Positions 37,067 through 50,900 of a DNA stretch of 64,000 nucleotides are shown here, one piece after another; the first letter of the stretch is position 1, and each line of letters starts with the position of its first letter. The notes below the pieces were generated by a model. That model searched no databases. It worked only from the letters and a program-made list of their open reading frames with translations, and had not been told where the DNA came from. A program made the position numbers and the translations under genes. Source of the DNA: Ooceraea biroi (lineage: Eukaryota > Arthropoda > Insecta > Hymenoptera > Formicidae); the NCBI RefSeq assembly GCF_003672135.1, contig NC_039506.1, forward strand, positions 17,546,001-17,610,000. Reading direction: 5' to 3'.

Positions 37067-37086
37067 CCACTGCACAAGTGCAGTGG
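37067..37086. repeat. 20-bp inverted repeat with central E-box
   Basis: CCACTGCAC-AA-GTGCAGTGG: perfect 9-bp arms; the centre reads CAAGTG, a CANNTG E-box (37075-37080), the site class bound by Da itself. Confidence 0.5.
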
Positions 37087-40000
37087 CAGTAGTGTACGCT
37101 CGAAAATAGCTATGCATTTCGGATTATGTGACCAGTTAATTTTCCATGCTAATTAAATTGCATTGGCCGTGTGTCATCGTTTCCTTCTTCATCCGAACGC
37201 TCGTCAACGGTAATATCACCGAATGAATTTATTCGAATGACAGTGGAATCGTGCGTATCGCGAGCGTAATGAAAAATTCAAGTTGCATGTTCGCAAAGGC
37301 GAACAATTCCATATTGCAATTTGATACGGATGTTGCTGTTATCATTGGATTTTAATTGTATTGATAAATGGATAAAGTACTTTTTAATGCGACCTAACGT
37401 ACGTAAATTTTTCTTTGATGTAAATTTTTCCGGACACACCCGCTGCAAGAGTTATACGTTCATTGAAATATCTGAAAAGTGTTTATCAATTAATAATTAG
37501 TTATAAAATTAATTACTAATTTCAATAGCGAGAATATATGGGTCAGAATTACCGTACATTCTGACTCGAAAGTTTCGCCGATACTAACGCGCCAAAGCGT
37601 GGACGAAAAGTCGAGACTCTCTCCTCGCGTCTGGCTTCGTAGCCGACTCTCGAAACGGGCAACGGGCGTTTGCTACGTGTCGCTACATTCGTGCGAGGGG
37701 CAGAATCGCATGTGTATTCCGCTCTACTAGCGTGTTCGTGAACGGTTTGTAGAGGGTGAGAGTGGGAAGCGTTACAGAGCGGAAGCAGGAGGGCTTCCGC
37801 AGAGAAGCGGAGGGTGCCGGCTAGAGGCATTATAGCGCAGCTACAAATCATAGGACAGACCTCCCTTTCCCCCCTCATTCGAGCAAGCGCGTGTTTCATG
37901 AGCGTATGTGTGTTTCACACGTACATGAGTGTATCTACGTGCGTATGTGCATATGCGTGCGTGTGGAGGGGGCCGGTTGGGTCGGACGACAGTGGGACGT
38001 TACACGCTCGGTATACTGTATACTCCATGGATTCCAGGCAGGGGTGGCTCGCCCCCGAAAACGGCCGCCCCTATCGAGGAGCCGCGCGGCACCCTCGGGA
38101 TTGGAGTACGCGTCGTTACCATTTCCCCCTTTTCAACCTACTCGTCCCGTTTTCTTTCGTCGGACCCACGTTGCCGTCCTCTTTTGCCGATCTTTCACGC
38201 GTGTCCATCAACACAGAGATGTTAATTAAAAATGCAAATGTTTCATTCAAAATATATTATAAATCCAGCAAATGAAATAAGTTTATTAAATTTGCTTGCC
38301 GGGTCAGTTATACGCGAGATTTCTCCTTGTTACTCAGTGACGCAATGAAAAAGCAATTATTACATAGCTTTCGTCGTCACTGTAATCTCAATCTAAAAAA
38401 GTTTAGCGATGATGACAAAGCTCGTCGTCCGCTTGAACCGTATTGCGGATTCGCTTCATCGGGAAATCGGTACTGCCCCCAATATACCCCCGGTAGGGTA
38501 GATAAAGGATCGCGCGCTGTGGGACAAGGGAGAAGCGCGAGAATGGTGCATCGAGAATTAAAGCGTTTCAATTATTTGATCGGTCGATAGAATTATACGC
38601 GCCGCAGCAGATCTAGATTGAAACAGGATGAGGCGGGTAGGAAGGGTAGCGCGAAAAAAGCTTTTCCTTCAAGAGGGGAGCGGGACACAAAGCTGATCAC
38701 AACCGCACTCCCTCAGCGTTATATACGGTGTCGGAAATTGCCTTACTCGCCTCATCGTTTCATTGTTGTCTGACAATCCTTTCGGTGCCGATCATTTTTC
38801 TTACCATCAGTTCATCAGGTTTTTCTCGGTTCTGTGAGAAAGTGACCAAGTACGTAATAAATAATCCTTCAGTGCGAATGATGTATAGTCCGTGCGTGAA
38901 AAATTCTATCGCGTATGCTTACCGGAGCGCAAAGACATTTCGAAAAATACAATTGCAAAAAGTATGAAGAATGTTTCCTCGTTCGGCGATGCGATCTCGC
39001 GGAGCGGAAAAAGTAGCCGAAGAAGAAAAGAACACGAGATTAAAGTGTGTCCGGTGCAACTATATTTTACTCACCACGCCCAACTTTTATTTTCGTTGCT
39101 CGTTAACTCGCGACTCGCGTTCATTCATAAATTAACAAGTTCGAGGAAATGCCGAAGGAAAGGGTGAGGAAGGCGCGGGTTACCGTGGACGATGGCAAAC
39201 GACAAAAGCAAAACTGGGTTTTCACTAATTAGAAGCCTAGTACCGGTACTCTCGGTAATTAATGGCTATTTCACTATCGTCATCTCCTTCGAGAATGAAA
39301 CTTGCGCGCGCACATGCGGTAAACCATCGAAATGATGACAATCGCGAGGAACCGTAATGCTGCCCGTGCACAACATTCAACCGTGTTGGAAAACAAAAGA
39401 AAATCACTTCAATAATTAGTGATATATATATATACAAAACCTGACACGATTACTATAAAATAGTTTGCAAATATAGCGTTGAAAATTAGACTCGTTAAAA
39501 TTATACCGCTTTCAATCGCTGAGATAAGGCTGAGATAAGAAAGGCCGTTCGTATAGCGTAAAGTGTATTAAAGGCAAAGTATAAAAGTTCAGCGACGCGC
39601 GAATTTACGAAGCGCGTGCGGGTGCGAGATAAATATCTTACGGCTCGGTACTCCTTGCCATCTTTCGACTCACGTAGCAGACTGGTTAGACTGCATTTGT
39701 ATGCGAGTTCATGTGGATGATTAAGCTCGCAGAAACGACCAGTAACTGATATGCAGATGAAAAGCGTTATAACGTCTCGTAACCCGATTGAACTTATTCG
39801 CGCCGTACACCGCGACTGGACGATGACTTGAAGAAAAAGAGTGGAAGAATCCCGCGACCGATAATGTTACATAGTTTAAAAATGACGCGGATAATTTTAC
39901 GGTTAGTGAGCATTATTGGATAACGCACGCGCGCGCTCGCGTGAGTTACAGTTCACTATGTACCGTCCGCGTCGTTAGCCAGGATATAGATCATAGCGGT

Positions 40001-42721
40001 AATTAGCCGCGCTATAGCGCGTGGTAATTTTATATCTATGATCATTCTAGATAATTTTACTGGCTTGGTGCTGCCTCGAGTTGGTGTAAAGCATAGATAA
40101 ACGATGACACGTTCTCCATCAAGGTACGAGATGATCGCGCGATTGAGGATCCAGAATCCCATAACGGAGAGAGCATTTTTTAACATTTTTAGTACCCGCA
40201 TAGTTTTGTGTTCGGCATTTGTGTTTCTTAATAGCTCAAAATAAAATCATATTTCGCTATGCATCCCTTTCCTTTAAACGTGTTTCAGAGGACCAACACT
40301 AGGATACCTTTTCTCATGTCAATTTTGCGAGCAGCTTTTTGTGTAAAGCAGAAATATCTCTTCTGGCGCGGTTTACGCGAGAGCGTGTAATCTCTGCTCG
40401 CACCTGTGCGTGCCGAGCACGCGTCTCCTCGCGAAGCGCCACGAACATGTTGTCCACGTGTATACATGGTGAACGAGAAGAGAGCAAAGAGAGGAAAACA
40501 GGAAAGAGAACGAGGAGAAGAGAGGAGCAAGAGACGGAGGAGAGAGAACCCGTTACCTCAAATTACACGGCTCAGTTTATTATTTATCGTCGGCAATTTC
40601 TGCTTCCACCGAGAAGGTGCATCCGACCGACGATCGAAGGATGATTTGTGCGCTGAACGCTCTCGAATCCACGCGGTCGATCAATGGAGAGGGCACACCG
40701 CGCATCGACCGTTCAAGGATCGCAATTTAAGTTTCTTTTTCCGCGGCAGGTCATTTTTCCTTTTTTCCAACTCCAAGCGCAAGTAATGCGGAAGCGCCAT
40801 GCAAGAATCATGCGCGACAATCTCGTTACATCGAGATAATGATGCATACGTGTAAAAAAAAACCAGAAACCAATATACGCGATCGATGTCAATACGAATG
40901 GAAAAGTCCGAATGAACAATCCGAAATGCAATGTCCTATAAGGACGACAATGATCTCTCTACTTGGCGAACGTAATGATCCCTCAACGTGCACTCTGACT
41001 TATACGTTTCCTGACATTTTCAGATATTCAATTACCGCGACACGAGATATTGCGCGCCGAGTCGGCCGCAAAAACGTAATAAATCGCTCGTGCGCTCACT
41101 TGCCAGCCGCGCGATATACGGCAAGTGCACGCTGTATCGTGTCGATGCGCGTATAAATCCGGCACGCACGAGCGTGTATACGCGCATTGACGTTCGCCCT
41201 CGCTCAACTCGGCTGGATCTTGGAATGCTGCACGCGCTTCGATCGGCAAGAATCATACCACGGTACCACAGACCGGAATCCAGAATTCAAATCGATTTGG
41301 TTTCGATGAAACTCCTCGGGACGAGGAAGTTGTTGCACCGGGCTAACGGTGAAGTCACTTAATGCCGCTGTGCCGTCTTAATACTCGAGAGATCTCGCCC
41401 GCCTCGAGCTTTATCCGTTATTTCAAGACATTTCCTAGTCGACGAAGAATCGGACGTCGTTACAACATAGATAAAGAATCTAATCTAACGTAATCTAACC
41501 GTAATGCTGAGCAGCGAGAAAATTCAGGTCAGAAACGGTAATAAATGAGGATTAATGTGCGAGATTTAATAATAATTGGTGCTGACAAGGATAAAAGTGA
41601 ACGTATTCACTCATAATAAATTAGGTGTATATCTGAATCGCGTATCTGGTAAAATCAAGTACGAGAAAGCGCGAAACTATTCGGTGAATTTTTCCGCGGC
41701 AATTATTTCCCGCGGGAGATCGATCGACACACTTTGCCCGACTTTATTACACCGTTTCCCTGCACGCGATTAAATTACGCGCCTATGACAGCGCCTAATT
41801 TTGTTTCAGCATGTACTAATAATTAATGCGGTCGCGACGCGGCCGTGCTAATTCGCCCCTCTTGCACATTTCTCTCTTACTCTCGTTCTCGCTCTTGCTC
41901 TCGTTGCGAGTTGGTGAAACACGATGCACGAGAGATCGATGCGACGCGCGCTCCACCACCGTAAATAAATAAATGCTCGCCCGAGCGATTAATTAAATGA
42001 TAACAAATAATAATGACGTGTGAAATTGTAGCCGCACCTGCGGCAATTGCACAAATGTTAAGTGCGGACCGATCAATCCGGGCCACGATATTATTATCGC
42101 TTTGAGCGTGACTCGATGCTTTTCGACGACTATTTTTATTATTTGTTATCGTCGATGGAAGCTGGGCCAACATTGATCATCGCCGGATTCATTGACGTTA
42201 ATACTTCGACTCAATACGACCACAGAACGCCGTAAGTGGGACAGACAAAAATATTCAAATTACACCGTAAACCGCTTAGGAGAGCGACTAACAATAAGTC
42301 GATTAAACTGAATAAAACATTAATCATATTCTATTTTTGCTTCTACGTATACTGAGTAGTTTAATGAGAAGTCGAATTTGGTCGAAACGAAAATAACATA
42401 AAATTTACCGAAAAGATGGCAGTAATCGCTCAAGAAGCAACAATCACGATCGATCAAACTGCAGAAGAATTGTTCCTATGGAAGATTCGAAGACGACAGC
42501 ATCATGGTACTGCGAGTTTAGTGTTCGACTAACGAATGTCGATGCTGCTCGTTAATACGCGAAGAGCCACGAAACGTCGCTCGAACATCCGTGTTCGACC
42601 ACGAGAACCACGCCGGCACCGCTATTTGCATAAACAAGACACGCACACATCTCTAAATAATTTCTTTTTGACACGGCGCACTTGCGCACGGGCGTAGATC
42701 ATCCCTGACGTATTATGGATC

Positions 42722-42780
42722 GCGCGGTGCACAGTGCTCGCTCGATTTACATAGGGGGCCCTCTTCCATGGGCACCGCGC
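42722..42780. repeat. Stem-loop with 9-bp GC-rich stem
   Basis: GCGCGGTGC at 42722-42730 pairs perfectly with GCACCGCGC at 42772-42780 across a 41-nt loop containing GGGGGCCCTC. Confidence 0.45.
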
Positions 42781-44948
42781 AAATTTTTTCGCAAATTAAT
42801 GAGACCGCATAGGAGGCCGTAAATGGGCTTTCTAATTTTTCAGGAGACAATGGCACGCCTCTACGGAACGAACGAACGCGCGATTAGCATATAGAGTGGA
42901 TAATTAATTGCGTGTAGCACAAAGGTCCCTTTTATTTTATTTATCTGTTTTTATTATTTTCTCGTGTTTTCGGTCGCTTTTACTCGCGCTGACCACGGAA
43001 CTCTAGTAATTTGACGGTTGTATTCAAAGTTGACGCTTGACGTTGCATATGACAGTCGCGGTCTGATTCTCAATCGTCCATCATGAACAAGCGCGACGTT
43101 ATTTTCAATAAAGAATCAGAGCGTCAAGATTCGCGACTCGATTATCTGCGGCTGCGATACCGAGGCCGCACAGTTTTAACGCGATTGCAAGACGCGAAAA
43201 CGCGAAAACGGTGCGACTGAATATAGTAAACTGAAAAATCATATGGGACACGCTACGGGTGTGGACTGTTCGAGGAGAAAAACAATTGGAGGTATCGACC
43301 AACGAGTGTACTCGAGCACGAGTGCACGCGCGTGCGAGGGTGCGTTTTTCGACGAGCGTGGCGCGGCCAACGGTGTCGAGGGCGCTTCACTGATTTTTCA
43401 ATTATACACCATCGCATCGAGTGGAGTATCATTTTTGAAACATCAACGACACTTTGCACATCGGGAAGCAACAACTGTTTCGGCGCGCTCGAGTGCCTCG
43501 TCGCGGCCTCTCGGTATTACGCGCTTTTAATTGAAGGTAACGCTTAACGGCTCGTTCCAAATTCGTAAATTACCTGCGTAAATACACACTGCTGGAACAA
43601 GGATCGATAGCAGCGTGAATTACACGGCGAGTTACACGGCGCGGCGTTTACGGTCGGCACATTTTCGCCATTGTAGCTTTCAATTATAATATTAATATAT
43701 GATAAACGTGCCTGAGCGTGCGCATATCGTTCGTTATTTAATCATCGTTACTTATCGGCTGTTGTATGTAGCGAGCTAAGAATCTTCAAATCGTCGAATC
43801 AAAATGAATTATCTATTGAGCGCGTCTCCAAAATTTTAATTACTTATCTCGCATGTCAGTTTCCGGTCAAATTTATCGCGCGCTTCAGTTTTTACAACGT
43901 TTAATGTTTAACGTTAATTAATTAAAGCGAAATTGTGCGGCAAAGCGCGGATTAATTTCGACAATTTCGCCAGGGAGGACGTAAAGAAATGTAAAAAAAA
44001 AAGAGGGAAAATCCGGAGCGAGATAGGGCGAGATGAAACAAAAGAACCGACGGAAAGATGGTAGAACGATGAAAGAGGTCGAAATTTTCAAAAGGCATTT
44101 CCTCGCAACGTGAATTTCCGCGGGACACAGAAACGTACTTAAACCATCTTCTAAGAGGGGGCAATAAAACCGCGATTGGACTTTGTCGGGGCCGTCGTCC
44201 TCGCCTCCGCGAGATATCTTACGGATAAGGATAAGGGATGCGGCGCACACCGAGGTGTCGCCCATTCCTCTCATTCCCCCGATGGCACCCTCGCAACTAT
44301 ACTCCCGGGAGTGAAATGCTCTGTTACTTAAATATTTAACCAAAGCCGACAAAGTTTCCCCCGTTTCGCAAGAATATGCCGCGCCAACTTATTCCCTCGT
44401 CCTCATTTCCCGAGGTTATTAGGAGGAAGAGTGCTCCGCGGTTGTTTGTGTCGTTCCTTCATCAATATTGTTTTTTTTATAGTCGAAAAAGAATGTTTGC
44501 AAATTTTTCTGCCAACAATTGGGACCAATGGGTCCCAAAAGTCTGGGAATGGTACTGGGATCCTGTTAAAGTTCAAGTGCCCATGCTCCATATCGGCGAT
44601 GGTGTCAAAACGAAATCACTCGTTTGCCCGTGCGAGCGAAATCGCTTTTACTTGGTTACCGCTTTATGGGATCTGCATGGTATTGATTTGTCGTTTAACG
44701 AAAACGCGCGCGAATGCTTTCGCGGGCGCGCGGAAGAATGGAGTGGCCATGGACGGTACAAACGACAATAAAATATCCATTTTAACAAACATCAGACCAC
44801 CGAAAAATAGCCCAAAATTCAGCCCAACAACCGACGACCACCCCTCACGCGCGATATATACCCGGCGGACTGATGATCAATGGCTCGCGCAGACTTTGCC
44901 GCCTCTGTGAAAAGTTACAGTCGTCCCCTATTTTATCGTACGCTTGTC

Positions 44949-44986
44949 GTGTGCGTGCGTGCGCGCGTGCGTGCATGCGTGTATGC
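44949..44986. repeat. (GTGC)n/(GC)n/(GTAT) low-complexity tract
   Basis: GTGCGTGCGTGCGCGCGTGC and related alternating units. Confidence 0.8.
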
Positions 44987-47900
44987 AAGCGTCGATACAA
45001 AGGAATGGCTCCGCGTGTGCGAAACGCACCGCATTGTGTGTACGACGATACGCGGCGCGACCACGTACGCTATCACGTGCGTGGGCGGTTGATTTTTCAA
45101 AGCGCATAATAACGGAAAGTCAACTCCACGATGCCTCGGCCCTCGGTAATGGAGCCATTCGTTGAAAACGGGGTGAAACATTATTATCGGTCAAACGCAC
45201 GCCGAAATATGTAAATCCCGGCCGGCTCCGCTCGCTCGGCGATGCATCGCGAAATATGGACGAGAGTATAATTTCTTGGTCGCCGTTCATCTGCCGTTGT
45301 TAGACGGACCGATTCACCATCGTTGATAAAACGATGATTCCCCGTGCACCAATTAAATCCATTGTAATCCATTTACGATGATATCCGCTTCCCCCATTTT
45401 GCGATATATTACTTTATTTTCTTCCAAATAATTTTGGTGTTTCAGTAGAGAAGTAACACATTCCACGCAATAAAAGTATCGTTCTTCCGAGTAATACGAT
45501 TGCGCGAGTTCGAATTCCTTTTACGAAAATATAGATTGAAACGATCCTTATCGCGGATCGTAATAATGAACAGGCGTGCATTCGATGTAAACGAGAGTGG
45601 TAATGCGATGCGAGGGACGATAAGGAGATAATGACGATGATCACGGCACGGGAACCCGCACTTTGTTCCACGGCGCGCCGCGATAATAATAATAATCACA
45701 ATTAAGCCCGGCCCGTGAGGAAAGTGACTTTAATGCCATGCAAGAGTCGCATCGAGACGAAAAAAATGCGATCTGACCGGACGCAAACGACAAAAGTATC
45801 GGGAAAATATCCATCGTTAATCGTTAATGCAGAATGATGCAACGCATAAATCGCAAGGTCATTTTAAACATTCGCTGCGATGGTCCCGACGTTTTTCACG
45901 TAGTACGGTGACGCGGTTTGGAACGCTTGCCCGCGAGCGATAGGATTTTTGATATCGACTCTTTTTCGACAATTTTTGTACCATTTTTCAGAGCCGTCGT
46001 ACGTACGCGCGTGCTCGAGGGTAGAAACTGCGGTGGAAAATTGTTATTCGCGCGGACGGTTATTATCGCGACGCGCTCTTTTGCGAGGGAACGGACGAGA
46101 GATAGTTGAGAACCGCTCTCGCGCGACCCCCGGGGTGCAAAAATGATGTTTGCGCCGATACGAGAATTACGAGCGATTTGCCGAAACGAGTGACCGCCTC
46201 GTTATTGGACACTTTGGCCTGGCTTGTGTCTGCTTTATTTTCGCGATACTCGGCTTTATTTTCCACGCACGGTGTGAATAACAATTATATAATAATTTCG
46301 TTATCCGCTAGCGAGAGAGTGTGCGAGAGTCGTACACGCATTCACGTGTGCCGATAAGCGAACATTTCGAAATTTTCATGCCATTGACAAAAATGAAGTT
46401 TTAAGCCATCATTTTTAAGGCTCGAAAATCTGTTGCGACAATAATTGATTAGTTATGATTTTAAGCTGCTCTACTACTTGCCGCGATCCGACACTTGCTT
46501 CGTTTTAATATCGCCCAAAACTTTTCTTCTCTCCAACGAACGCGACGCGACAAGAAATAAGAGGGGAAAATCGCGCGAGAGCGCAAAAAAGCGAAACGAG
46601 AGCTCGAAGCGTGACAAGAGTACGGATTCGGTATCATAGTTGCCGGCCTCTTCCTGTCGCGCGTCAATCAACGAAAAGTGCGATAAGCGACCAGACAACA
46701 TGGCGCTCCTTCGCTGACCCGTGACTATCGGCCGCTTTCATTAAAATAAACGGCAGGCAACTTTTATCACGCTACACCCCGAGGTTATCTCGTTTCTCTC
46801 TCTCTCTCGTTCTCCCCCTTTGCCGTCACGCCATACTCATCTCGATCTCTTACCATGATTCTAGATCCACCGACGAAGAAGATGGACAGAGACAAAGTAT
46901 CGGCGAACGCCGCTGACAAAAATGATAGCGCGTGCTTCTTAGAAACAACGATGATACCGTCCGATTTACCGCGCCGCTAATTACAGTCTCATGTCGTTTG
47001 AGACTATCCTACACTGTTCGATAACACGATTCCTCCGAGAGCTCTAACACTCTTTTCGCGATAAGCGGTGCATTAAGCCGACCGATATATGCGCATACAC
47101 GATGCGCGTTTTGATTCAACTGGTTCAACTACTCGATCGAAACTGACCTCGTCGAGAGTGGTCCAAGCGCCTTTACATCACGCAATGCTGCGAGGTAAGG
47201 CTAAATAGAATTTTTAATAATGCAATTTAGCACCGCTTCACGTTTTACGTAGATAAAACCTCGGTTGGATCAGTAAATATCGGCGGATTCTTTCCTACGC
47301 TGCCAGAAATCTCCGTGTGTCGGGCGTACAGCCGTGACTGTCCTTCCTCTCCCGGCACATAATCCTTCTTAAGACGTTTTCTCTAGCCCCTCGCCGAGAT
47401 TAATCCAAGGAGATCCGGAGGTTTTCGTCCGATATAAACGACGTCTGCCTGACCAACTCGCTCGTATAATTGGTTGTCAGTCAAGTAGTCAGTGCCAACC
47501 CCCTTGGGTCGGCCCCGACCGATTCTCCTCGCCATCGTGCTTACGAATCCCCGAGGGACACCGGGTACATAGACACCAAACTGAAATCCTAATGGGATTC
47601 CACGTACGACCGGGGAAAGGATTCTTATCGATTTCGACCTCGAAACGTGTCAGACGAAAAACGACGTTTTAAGTAACGTGCCGACCCGGTTAAGAGAATA
47701 AGATAAGAGATTCAGTTTCCATTTGTACTCGTTTGTCTTGCCAAAGGATACAGTAAATGATGATATCACTCTGATCACGCCTATCATCACGTTTTTAAAT
47801 CAGCCAACGATGTGTAACCGAAACAATCGTGGCAATTGTTGCGTTTTTTACTCGTACATGTTTTGCCTTTGCAGACATTATCTTAATAGTCAACAAAGAT

Positions 47901-50900
47901 GAAGATGATGAGACAAAACAGTAATCACTGATAAATAGAAAAGAGCTTTCTTATGAAAGCAAGAAAAATACAAAGAAAATTTGTAATCGAAAAAAAGGTG
48001 CAAGCCAAGGAGAGAAATTACCACAATCATTTCGAGCTAATGGCTTTTGGCACGAAGCAGACTCGGCAAAGTACCCTTGACCCGTCTAACGTGCGATAAA
48101 TAATTCATCGGCCGATTCCACCCCAAGTGTTCACGGACCGACGGTGCTCCCAGTAGAGAGTACCAGTAGCCGCGGATAAAATAATTGGTGGCTAATTAAG
48201 GAGGCCCGATTAAGTGGCGGCCTGCTGAATAATCCCGGCATTCGGGGTTGCGCGAATAGGTCTCCATAATCCATAGTGAAAGGACGGAACAATGCACGGA
48301 TGCACGAATTAATTTTCAACGACGACGACGACAACGGTGATGGCGACGCACCCTGCGTGACAGTTTGTCACTTATTTACGTAATACATCACGCAGCCAAC
48401 TGGGAATCATATAATGTCTCGCATCGTAATGGTCAACGATATTCATCTATCTGCATTTTTTTATAACGCTGAGCGAAAATGCAAATTTACTCTCCATATT
48501 ATCTCTCTCTCAGCGTGACAATTTCCAATATTCAACGTCTCGTGTCCTCCTCTCCTTCTCGCGCGATACAGATATCATTGAATAGTCGATTATCAGACTA
48601 ATGCCACGTGACCACCGAAGGCAAGTTCATTTCCTGGTGCATTAAGGCCAACAGTTAACGCGATTGAGCATCGTACGGTGCGTACACCGAGTCCGGCGGC
48701 GTCGCGTAATGCACGTAATTAATAATTGCTGGTACGCATCAAAGCTTGTCATTAATCTGCCTAGCTATGGCCGACGATGCGCGAAACGTTTTGATCGTTT
48801 GATAGCAAACCGAGCGATTTCACGGTGCAAATCGCAGGGAGATGTAAATTACGTCGATTGAGCCGAAAACGGGCGTTTACGATGGGATAATGCTCCTCTA
48901 ATCGAGATCTCGTTAGAAATGTTCTGCCCATACCTCCGAAAAAAACGAACAACAAACGAGAATGCTTCTTTTCTTTCATCGATCGAAATCGTGGATATAC
49001 GAAATCGTACGTACGATGTGTAATCTATACTCGACTTTCTCCAAATGACATTTTCAGCGCCGCTAACAAACCTTTCAGGCATACATTGTTCACTCTGCAC
49101 ACATTCGACACGCAACATAAGGCAACGAGCAAGAATAGCGCCGGTGCGTTTCGCGATACGATTCCGCAACTCTCCGGTTCTCACAATTTGCATTTCGCTG
49201 GATAGCGCGGAGAAGGAAAATGTCATTTCCCGAGGCCGGGCCGGGCCGGGGGCCCTTTCTCTCTCCCGTGTTTTCCGCCGTCGGTCATTAATCGTTCCAC
49301 GCGGCAGTGGCCTAAACTGGATACATCTCGTGGTGCACGTGTGCGACATTTCCACTGACGTTTCCACGGCAAATCACCAGCGATCTCGCGCGGGCGTTTC
49401 AAAGACACCGACGTTTCCCCTAAACGGCAAACTGTCCGCTGTACCATCAAGAGAGAAAGAAGAGAATGCATTTTTCTGTCTAACACAGATGTCGTCTTCT
49501 TCCACTCTCTCTCTCTTTCTCTCAACAATGTAATTATTCTAGTCGGTAAGGTATATTTTTCAAACTGTACCAGTATTACGATCCAATGCATTAATCTCGT
49601 ATCGTCGACGAGCGAGACGATCGCTAATAAATCGCGGTTCATTACTATCGCGATGTGGCGTTGTTTGCGCGGTATGAAAACTCGCCAGCGATAATATCGC
49701 TAGTTTCTATTTCACTTTTATGGCCCCGCCGACAAGGGGGGTAACGCGCCATTGTCACGGCGAGCGGGACAATTCGCCACGGATAGGCCACGGTAACGCG
49801 TTCTCCTTTAATGGTTCGCTGTCGTATGCGTCCATTTCTCAAAGTGCAAAACGCGATCGCGCGGGTTTTCTCGATAGCCGTTTGTCCACGATTTCGCAAC
49901 CGGCCACGTGGACGGCCGGACGACCATCCACGAACCACGAAAATGACTTTTCGTACAGCTGCAGATTCCAGTCGTGCGCGCGCGCGTGCGTGCATGCACG
50001 CTAAGAGAAAAACAGAAAGAGAAAGAGAGAAAGAACGCCGCGAGCGGAATAAAAGTGCATCGGTCGTTGCAACGTACCGGTGCATAGACGCGCGTGCCCG
50101 AGTATTGTGCATCATCTCCTCTCGCGAGCGGATCGGTCCCGTCTAATGCCGGTAATTTGCAGTTATTGCTGTTATCTAACAGTAACACTCTGATTCGCGC
50201 GGCATCGCGGGAATTGAGACGGACAACGGCGCCGAGAGGAGAAAAGTTAGATCATTACTTTTGCATTAAACCTTTTTACATTCAATCTGACAATTTGCAA
50301 ATAAAATCCTGTTACGTTCGTGACAAAGAGCGGCACTTTGCTCATTCCCGTTACGCGTCAACGTTCCGACACGCGTCTATAAAATCTCATGGTGCTTCCC
50401 CACCGATGGATCGTTATATTTTTCACACACGAACGGATATTTCGCGAGGGTGGATTTATTCCGATGGACAATGCCTCCTGGCAGGTTATATCCCGCAGGA
50501 TCGGACGCAGGTAATCGAGGACACCGAAGGTTGAGCACCCCCCGGTCAAGGGAGACCTCCGATTGGTCGACGATGCCACGCACCTGGCGGACAGCTGCTA
50601 CGGAGACGACGTATGGGCATGTGTAAGCGCCGTTAGCACACATATATGCGTGAATGCACGCGCACACACGCATCGTCATCGTTTCATGTCTCTGTCGCAT
50701 GCACACACGTACGAAAAAGAAAAAAGCGCGTGCCCGTGTATGCGGCTGCGTGCAGGAACGCGTACGAGTAAGCAAATATACTGCTCTTGCGTCGATATTA
50801 ATATAAATACGAGAGCAATCGCAAGTACCGCACGTAAATAACGCACGAAATTGAGACCGATAACAGCGAAATCGAAACTACACTCAACGCAAAGCGTCCA

